From: Hyaloscypha bicolor E | Lineage: Eukaryota; Ascomycota; Leotiomycetes; Helotiales; Hyaloscyphaceae | Direction: 5' to 3' | NCBI RefSeq assembly: GCF_002865645.1 | Contig: NW_020194519.1 | Location: 493,542 to 557,541, forward strand | Length of the DNA stretch: 64,000 nt | Shown: positions 57,423 through 64,000 of the stretch, piece by piece | Position numbering within the stretch: the stretch's first letter is position 1 | Layout: each line of letters starts with the position of its first letter | Position numbers and translations under genes: made by a program | Notes under the pieces: generated by a model | Seen by the model: only the letters and a program-made list of their open reading frames with translations | Databases searched by the model: none | Told to the model about the DNA's origin: nothing

Positions 57423-59619
57423 CTAAAAGTCTCCCAACGCCCTGTATCCCCGATACTTTATACCGCGATCTCCGTAGCTATTATCCTTTACTTCCTCGAC
57501 AAAAAAGAGAGGTCCATTTATCGCATCACGCGTCAAGCTTCCATGAATATCATTATCCACTTTCGTGTATTTGACACTCCGCTCTCCTACCTTTTCAAGT
57601 ATCTCCCTCCAACCCCCATTAGCACCCGCGTCCCTCAAGAGTGGCGCAGCAAATGCCCTCGCAGTTTCCAGCGGCGACATTGAGCTCTTTCTTTTCAGAG
57701 CCCACCATCCGTAGTACGTAGGCAGTATAGCCACAACCGCGAGGATATTCAGCGACGCCGCGACAGCTACCAGAGAGAAATTTGTCGTAAAGATGGTTTT
57801 TGTGCTGGTTCCCGTGTAAGAGACGGTCTGGGTTGCGTTGCTGGCATTTGCATCGTCTTTTGCAGCTTGAAGGGACATGCGGAAGGCGATTTGGCGGAGC
57901 TGGTTGAGCATGTAGTCTGTTGGGTCCGTCCAGTACACCGTGTGGTTGATCAGGGCTCCGAGATCGCCTGCCATAAACTGATTTGCAAGGGATCCGCTAA
58001 TCTGGTATTGAGTAACACCGAGGTTTTCATTGAATATAGCATTAGCACTAAAGAGGTAATCCGCCACATATTTGAATCCGCCTAGAAGGGAGAGAATTTG
58101 CGCCCCTATACCGGTGCTTTCTATTGAGTCCCCTCTATTTTTGTTCAGTTAGACAAGTACTCGGTATACCTTTATTATATATCGTTATAATAAATTTTTG
58201 AAGACTTACACGGTGTAAAGGAATTTGTCGTTGACAAAATCGTCGTACTTTAGTGCAACTGTGCCGTTGCGAAGAACAATGTCATACGATACTATTCCAG
58301 GAGATAATACACATTGCTTCCCCACTAAAGTTTTAATTGAAGATACGATGGAGAAGTTATAGGGACCGGGGGGGTAAGACGTTGTTGATTGAGAATAGTT
58401 TTCAGGTAGGTATGTAATGTTGAGTGTTACCCGAGCGCCGTCATAACCAACGAAAATTTTGAAATAACTACTTGAAGTATTGTACTCGCAAGAGTTTTCA
58501 CTTTCAGGAGCAGTCGGGTTGTAATATTCACACGTCCTGTTTTCAGTTACGTAAATATCTTGGTGGGTGCAGTTGACCCCAAGTCCAAAGCCCTATAGAA
58601 AGAAAATAATTAGGATGTAATATAAAAGATATTACCCCCCTCAGATGTTGAAAAGGGGGAATTATTTCTGGACTTACTTTCACAGTTGTTATACAGGAGT
58701 CACCGCATTCCGGATGGTCCATGGACATATTAGTATTCGAACTATATGATTGTATAATTTCTCTGAGATTTGGAGCTTGCAGTCCAAATTCATTCGAGGG
58801 TTCACGGGATGCAAGGCTCATAGCTCCATAAGTGGCAGACACGTTAGATGCAAAACCTAGCGTCATATTTCCGGTGTGCGAGACTAGGATCCCAGAAACA
58901 GGTGTGATAGCTCGCTGGAAGAGAGGACCGCGAATGACTGATAACAGAGTTATTATGCAGGCTAGAAGTGTAAGGTTAGAGATGTCTGGTGAGCGTAGAG
59001 GATATTTCATACCTAGTGAGTTGAAGATGCTAGTCCCACGTAATCCAGCTTTCAATGCTCCCCAAGAAGATGCCCCGGCATACCAATTATCGTGCAATCC
59101 TCGAAGCTATTGAACGTTAAAATCAATACACAGTAGAAAGATATCATGTCTAATACTTGCAGTAGAACCTCGCAATGAATTCCACCAAAAAGAGATAACT
59201 AGCCCTTCTCCGAGCGCAAAAGTGAGGAGAATGTTGGATAAGGAAGAGATAATGGATAGTAGTACAGATGGAGCTAATGACCAGCTGGAGATGACTTGAT
59301 TGTTACATTTGATCGCGATAACGACTGCTGCGCCTGTAGAACACACGGCCATTACCAACGCCATAATACCCAAAACTGGGAATCCGATCCAGAATTCAGT
59401 GCACCATCGATTCTTCTTGAAACACTCGCGAACGTCGGACTTTGGCTTCAAAGGCATAGATTCTAAGTGGATTGAGGAATGAACGGGTGTAGGTGGGTCT
59501 TCGTCCGCAGTGCCAGCCTTGTCTTGGTTGTGTATTCGACTTGACGGCGAAAGGAGATTTAGTTCTTCAGGCGGGTGCGCTGAAGCCAAAGACTTTCTTC
59601 GAATTTCTGCTGGCTTCAT
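57423..59619 (-). CDS. DUF3176-family integral membrane protein, four exons
   Basis: Exons (minus) 59619-59161, 59106-58678, 58592-58210 and 58134-57423 give 660 residues. Intron 1 is GC-AG (GCAAGT...CAATAG) and joins RGST to LRGLHDNWYAGASSWGAL, the family's signature segment; introns 2 (GTAAGT, 85 bp) and 3 (GTAAGT, 75 bp) keep frame. Membrane segments lie at about 77-104, 115-146 and 545-568, with another near the LTLLACIITLLSVIRGPLFQRA segment. Between these and the last helix is a long Cys/Asn-rich part with many N-x-S/T sites (for example NMTLGF, NVSATY), likely extracellular. Function of the family is unknown. The hAT element directly downstream must form or replace its 3' UTR. Confidence 0.85.
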
Positions 59620-61278
59620 AGTTCTAGAAAGGGTTGTAGTGTTTAGCAGACTTTAGCGGGTGCTGTCGATGGTTGCGAATGTAGAAGGAATATGCTTTTA
59701 ATAACTGGAAAGGATGCGAGCCACGTCACAAAAGGCTCCAAATAGCGTTTTGGAAGGATCGAGGCTTAGAGGAGGTCAAGCCCGACTTAAGACTTGCGCC
59801 CACTTCTACGGCTTCTAATCATGCATCAGCAATAGTTGCGAGGCGTTTGTGTAACCACACCACAATTCCTAATAGGCTGTCAATTTTCTCAGCTCTTGCT
59901 AAGGCAGTCGAATCCTTGCTAAATCTCCTACCATTGGTGCGTCTAGCCTATTTTAATTGGCTTTCCTTTCCCTTCAGCCATGCGGTGTAGTGGCACAAAT
60001 TTGAAGGAACGAAAGAAAGACACAAGTGGGGTCTGCTCGGTTATTTTGAGGGCACATTTTCTTTATCAGGACCTGCTACTTGATACTGTAGGCCGCGAGA
60101 GAATTTTGAAGACAACAGTGAACAGAGCCGCAACGCTTCCCAGTAGCGTCATCGCAGGACCAGGCTCCCAGCAAACTTCTCAAGTTGGTGACGGTTGAGA
60201 GAAGTCAAACTTGGGGGAATGAGAGCATCCTGGGCAAAATGGTACGCACGTGCGCCCCGTGGAATGCTTTGCAATTCCCATTTCTCGTATCCGGGAATGG
60301 GGAGTTGGCTTTCGAGGGGTACTCACTGCCCATCTACCTAGCTCTGGGTGACGCTCACTTTAGACACCACCCGTTGGCTTAGTAGTATATATAAAACAGA
60401 GTTGATATGAAGTTTGTACCGGAGTTACTCTTTTGAACGAAACTTACGGTTTTGGGATCGCTTCGGTTGCTTGGACAGGGAGTGGGACCGCTTCTCTCCT
60501 TTTGAATCCATCTTAGCTTCCTAGGCATGCAAATGCGAAGCCTGTTTCCTTGATCTCTACCTCTTATACTACCCAGCCTGTTTCTCGCGCATTGGTTTTA
60601 TTGTTCCTGAAGTAAGCAATTCTTATGTGGTTCCTAACTGCTTGTTTCCCCCTCCTATAGTCGAATAGTTTAATACCTGAAAAGATGGTAGTAGTTCACA
60701 CCTTTATATGGGATTTTTAAGTATTGCTAATTGATAAATTGATAGCGATGCCTAGACCATCATCCTTACAATACTTGCCCGATTGTATTCAAGTTTATAT
60801 TAAGCACAGCAAAGGCAGTGGTGGGTCACACGCCATTAATTATTCACTCCAGATGCTCAATTAGCGCTTATTGCTCGGTATCCGTCAGGCAGTAGGAATC
60901 ACAATGTCGAAGCTCTCTTGCTTGACAACATTAGCCGACAGCTCCACCTGATATCTGAAATGCTTATATGAACAAAGATCGTAGATAGAAATCTATTCAC
61001 AACGCCGATTCTCGGAATCATACCGTCGACATCTATCAAAAACATCAAGATGCTCTGATTCACGCCTTACTTTCCATGCCTATAAAAACGCCAAACCAGC
61101 CCCGGAGTTTGCACTTCTTTCATTGCCAAGCAACAGCGTTCTGTGTATCCAAGAAGACCAAACACTATCTTGCAACAAAACATCTTTTGCACTATTCTAT
61201 TGCCATCAAAACACTTTCGCTCAATTAGGTTCTTCAACGAAGCCAAGTTTCGAGAAAGTGGAGAGAATACCCAGGGAA
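59620..61278. other. Divergent intergenic region between the DUF3176 and GNAT-like genes
   Basis: About 1.65 kb of normal composition; short frames near 59.98-60.38 kb are unsupported. A TATAAAA at about 61.08 kb lies near 200 bp upstream of the GNAT-like ATG and could be its TATA box. Confidence 0.4.
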
Positions 61279-62223
61279 ATGAATCAAAAAAGTCTAGCTC
61301 AACTAGTCATACACCCTCATGGTTTCTCGACAGGGACTAAGGATAGGCCTGGACGACTTATACTACGCGACATCCTCGGTCATGAAATTGCGCAATTCAA
61401 GCGTATTCTCACCACTCCAGAAAATCTCAATTACCCAGGAGCGGATCCTGGATTGGCTAACATCCCCGACTCGGTCCTGCAAACCCATGTGTCCAAGGAG
61501 CACGGAAAGACGAAGCATACGGTCAATCTATTTATTATCTTGAAGCCAGGACTCGAGGACTCCATGAATATGCCATTCGAGCGCGTGCCACATATGGTTA
61601 ATGGCGGTCATGTCATTGGGTTCATGACTCTCACTCTCGACCAGCACCCTCATGACCCTAGCGATTGTGGTGCCTATATCGGCATAATCATCCATCACGA
61701 GGCCAGAGGACAATACTTTAGTAAGGAGGCATTTATAGCCGTCCTCGACTATATTCTCCTAGGTCAACCAACGACATTGCGTAATGGGAACTTAGGTGGT
61801 TTAGGCTTGCGCAAAGCTTTTATTGAGACCGCCGTGGAGAATAAAGCGCTTAGGGGTCTAATGGAAAGCATTTACCTAAAGCGCCTCGAGCGAGAAGCTA
61901 CACCAGATCATGGACAAAGAGGTCGTATGATTGTCCCAAATGTAACTTATACAGTTACAAAGCCTGAATGGTTAGAGGCCAGGAAACAAATAACTATGGA
62001 TTGGATGCCGGAAGGCCAGCAAGCCCTCTCTAGAGATGGGTCTCCGAATTTGGGGGAGCTGGAACGTGGACATGCCTCTGGCTCCGGACATGGTGCTGGT
62101 ATTGGACATGCCTCTGGCTCCGGACATGCCTCTGGCTCCGGACATGGCGCTGGCTCCGGACATGGCGCTGGTATTGGACACCTTTCGGGTAATGGACGCT
62201 TTGGCTATGGTGCTTACAAATGA
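61279..62223 (+). CDS. GNAT-like acetyltransferase with C-terminal Gly-His hexapeptide repeats
   Basis: 314 residues from the first in-frame ATG. The frame is open a further 52 codons upstream but without ATG, so an upstream spliced exon remains possible. Residues 22-200 look like a GNAT fold of the RimJ/RimL type: RLILRDILGHE at the start, HVIGFMTLTLD at 111-121 (beta 4), GAYIGIIIHHEARGQYFSKEA at 131-151 as the acetyl-CoA loop in degenerate form, and GLRKAFIETAVENKALRGLMES resembling the later helix. Residues 264-305 are seven tandem hexapeptides GH(A/G)(S/A)G(S/I). The substrate is unknown. The His-rich tail may bind metal or be a disordered linker; both are inference. Confidence 0.72.
   Translation: MNQKSLAQLVIHPHGFSTGTKDRPGRLILRDILGHEIAQFKRILTTPENLNYPGADPGLANIPDSVLQTHVSKEHGKTKHTVNLFIILKPGLEDSMNMPFERVPHMVNGGHVIGFMTLTLDQHPHDPSDCGAYIGIIIHHEARGQYFSKEAFIAVLDYILLGQPTTLRNGNLGGLGLRKAFIETAVENKALRGLMESIYLKRLEREATPDHGQRGRMIVPNVTYTVTKPEWLEARKQITMDWMPEGQQALSRDGSPNLGELERGHASGSGHGAGIGHASGSGHASGSGHGAGSGHGAGIGHLSGNGRFGYGAYK
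62068..62193 (+). repeat. 18-bp coding minisatellite (7 units) in the GNAT-like gene
   Basis: Seven 18-bp units of the type GGACATGCCTCTGGCTCC, alternating with a GGACATGGCGCTGG(T/C) variant, encode GHASGS and GHGAGI. All units are in frame, so copy-number changes keep the protein open. Confidence 0.92.
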
Positions 62224-63297
62224 TTTGAGGAGCACTTTGCTCGGACTGCTTCCGGCCAAAGCTTATAAGGGAACTTGTTAATGTGCCGAGTCTTTGATCA
62301 GTACTTTTGTACATAGCCTTGCGACCCCGCTTATAGGCAGCGTTCAGCAGGAATTGAAAACGCCTGACATTACTCCCTCTGTATTTTGATTGGGCTCTTG
62401 GCGCATTACTAACAGTCACTACTTGCCAGGACGCCATTTGCCTCACGGCACGTTTTGCATAAACGTTTATATGTGTGGGCAGGTTTTTACGAGTACTTTG
62501 TGAGCTGTGGAAAAGAGGACTCGATTGTGGACCGAAGGGAGGAGAGGAAGGCTCCGGAAGCTATATATATATATACGGCCCGGTACCCTAGTTCTCGCTT
62601 ATTGCAAAGCACACGGCGCAGCTCCGTACTGTAGGAGATTCTGGTGGGCAGGCTATCTCAGGGCGAAGTTAGAATAGCTTAGGCTTTGCTCCGGCATGCT
62701 CACCCTCAACTCAGGTTAAAGCAGCACTTGCTCACATCCGTAGACTAAAACGGAACCAGCGAAAGGGAAAATTAATCCTGAGTCTATGGGTATCGCATAA
62801 CCAAAGCCGCCACACTCACTCCACAGTTTCTTGACAACTATAGATTGAAACTTTATACAATTCAAGTGCACACGATAAAACAAGTTAGAATGAGTTTAGA
62901 AAGTTTTAAAAACCAATTCTGAATGTAAGATTATCACCGCAAAAAAAAACGCTGCCGCACCTGCGCCCAAGATGCGGCTAGCGCGCACATCCCTCACCGC
63001 CCGAGTGAAGCGTGCGCCCGATCGCAAGGCCCCTTTGATTAATTATTACGATAACAACGAGCATTTTTCTTGTAGAAAAAATTAGTAGAGTTATAGTATA
63101 ATGTACTAATAGTAGCTCCTCGTTCTCCGTTCAAGGAAATACCTCATTGCGGGCGAGCTATCTCAAATAATAATAATAAACTACTACTTACCCCGCTATT
63201 AAAAACGCTGCCGGCAGCGTTTTTAAGAAAATTACCCCTCGTTCAGAAAATTTGGGCAGTAGGGAAGGGCTAACTAATAAGAATTCCGTATGCTTAA
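62224..63297. other. Intergenic region after the GNAT-like gene
   Basis: Holds the 3' UTR, a run of TATATATAT at 62.56 kb and the inverted-repeat element at 62941-63224. No gene recognised. Confidence 0.4.
62941..63224. repeat. Possible small inverted-repeat element with perfect 24-bp palindrome at its right end
   Basis: The left end reads AAAAACGCTGCCGCACC. The right end at 63201-63224 is a perfect 24-bp palindrome centred on GCTGCCGGCAGC with A5/T5 flanks, giving inverted ends about 285 bp apart. The GC-rich left part is followed by an AT-rich part. No target duplication confirmed. Confidence 0.5.
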
Positions 63298-63468
63298 TAA
63301 TGCACGTAAAGATCGCAGAGTAGGGAGTTGCATTGAATAGTAAAAGAGTTCATTAAACTAGCTAGAAAAGAGCTTGAGTGAAGTGTGACGCTTCAGGAAG
63401 TGAGTGTACAGATCCTGACTAAGCAGAGCGATCGCGCTAGCCCCAATTCAGTGATTCTCACTGCGATA
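63298..63468 (-). repeat. 3' LTR of the inverted copia copy (171 bp)
   Basis: Exactly 171 bp like the two LTRs at 49627 and 56414 and closest to the unmutated form (keeps GCTAGCGCGATCGC and GATCTTTACGTGCATTA on its own strand). Confidence 0.88.
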
Positions 63469-64000
63469 TACCCCCCAGGAAGGTACGATACCGTATTCTA
63501 CCTGTTTTGCCTAATCAGAGAGCTTTGAAATGGCGAAATTCGTCCGATATATGGGTTTTATAGAGCCGTATTAATATTCCGATCCGAATAGGCTTAGTAT
63601 ATATTATTTCCCCAGATTACCGAATTCCAGGGGATCCCTATATAAACCCCCCCTTTTTACTAACTCCAGAGCCTCTAATTAAATACTCTTCTTTAATATC
63701 TTTTCAGAGATCCCTTCCCAAGCTTCTGATTATTATAAATATAGCTTCTACCTCTTCTCGTACTATTATTAAGTCGATTCCGGCTCGTAAATCCAAGGTA
63801 TTTTTAACCCAAAATACGTTCTTATTTTACTTTTTACTAACTTTGGATAGTATTAAGTAGCTTGCAAGTCTGCTATAAGTATAGCTCTTGACTATTAATA
63901 TAAAGCTTACTTTTAATAGAATATTAAGGTTCAGATTCCTATAGTATCTTCTAATACTTCTAGTACCCCTTTACTAAAGATAAAGAAGTCTATACTAAAG
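63298..64000 (-). mobile_element. Second copia copy, inverted, 3' end only (continues beyond window)
   Basis: From 63298 upward it is the reverse complement of the element at 49627-56584: 3' LTR, polypurine tract TACCCCCCAGGAAGG read on plus, then the downstream extra coding-like stretch, matching about 55.88-56.41 kb. Less RIP-mutated than the first copy near the LTR. The remainder lies outside the window. Confidence 0.88.

Noticed and set aside
62030..62446. 138-codon minus-strand frame over the Gly-His repeat
   Set aside because: The 18-bp repeat is open in several frames on both strands; only the plus frame continues into a domain.

Overview
The window is nuclear DNA from a filamentous ascomycete (Pezizomycotina). 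Three things support this: genes have short introns (47-144 bp) with fungal splice and branch signals; heterokaryon-incompatibility (HET) and DUF3176 genes are present; and retroelements carry the mark of repeat-induced point mutation (RIP), meaning near-total loss of CpA/TpG and conversion of CAA/CAG/TGG codons to stops. A leotiomycete-like source is my guess, not proven.

Layout. 0.1-3.65 kb (minus): an intronless 1181-residue fusion with an NAD synthetase domain, a 2-oxoglutarate/Fe(II) oxygenase domain, an NMN/NaMN adenylyltransferase domain and a phosphoribosyltransferase-like domain. 5.2-6.8 kb: a decayed von Willebrand A (VWA) domain gene. 6.8-22.1 kb: a gene-free AT-rich block with two RIP-mutated Ty3/gypsy chromoviruses in inverted orientation. 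Between them lie an AT-rich segment that does not look RIP-mutated, two related 16-bp minisatellites and a 187-bp assembly gap. 23.6-38.0 kb: an alpha/beta-hydrolase-patatin fusion, a HET gene (minus), a Pro/Gln/Tyr-rich gene of unknown function, a cluster of small inverted-repeat elements and a second HET gene. 39.4-46.4 kb: ordinary metabolism, namely a GaaC/LGA1-like aldolase, a Gfo/Idh/MocA oxidoreductase, glutathione peroxidase and an FAD-dependent oxidoreductase. 48.1-57.4 kb: a non-LTR retrotransposon 3' fragment, a complete but mutated Ty1/copia element (171-bp LTRs, 5-bp target duplication AAGAT) and a non-autonomous hAT element (8-bp duplication TCTATACC). 57.4-59.6 kb (minus): a DUF3176 membrane protein gene. 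61.3-62.2 kb: a GNAT-like protein with a Gly-His repeat tail. 63.3-64 kb: the 3' end of another, inverted copia copy that runs off the window.

How the parts relate. The four-domain fusion could in principle carry a pyridine base to a dinucleotide (PRTase, then adenylyltransferase, then amidation) with an added hydroxylation; this is the most novel item here. The two HET genes and the patatin fusion are typical of the accessory, self/non-self-recognition repertoire of fungi and sit beside the transposon block. The 39-46 kb genes look like core genome. Gene models were spliced by eye; exon joins are given where the reading frame and domain continuity confirm them.
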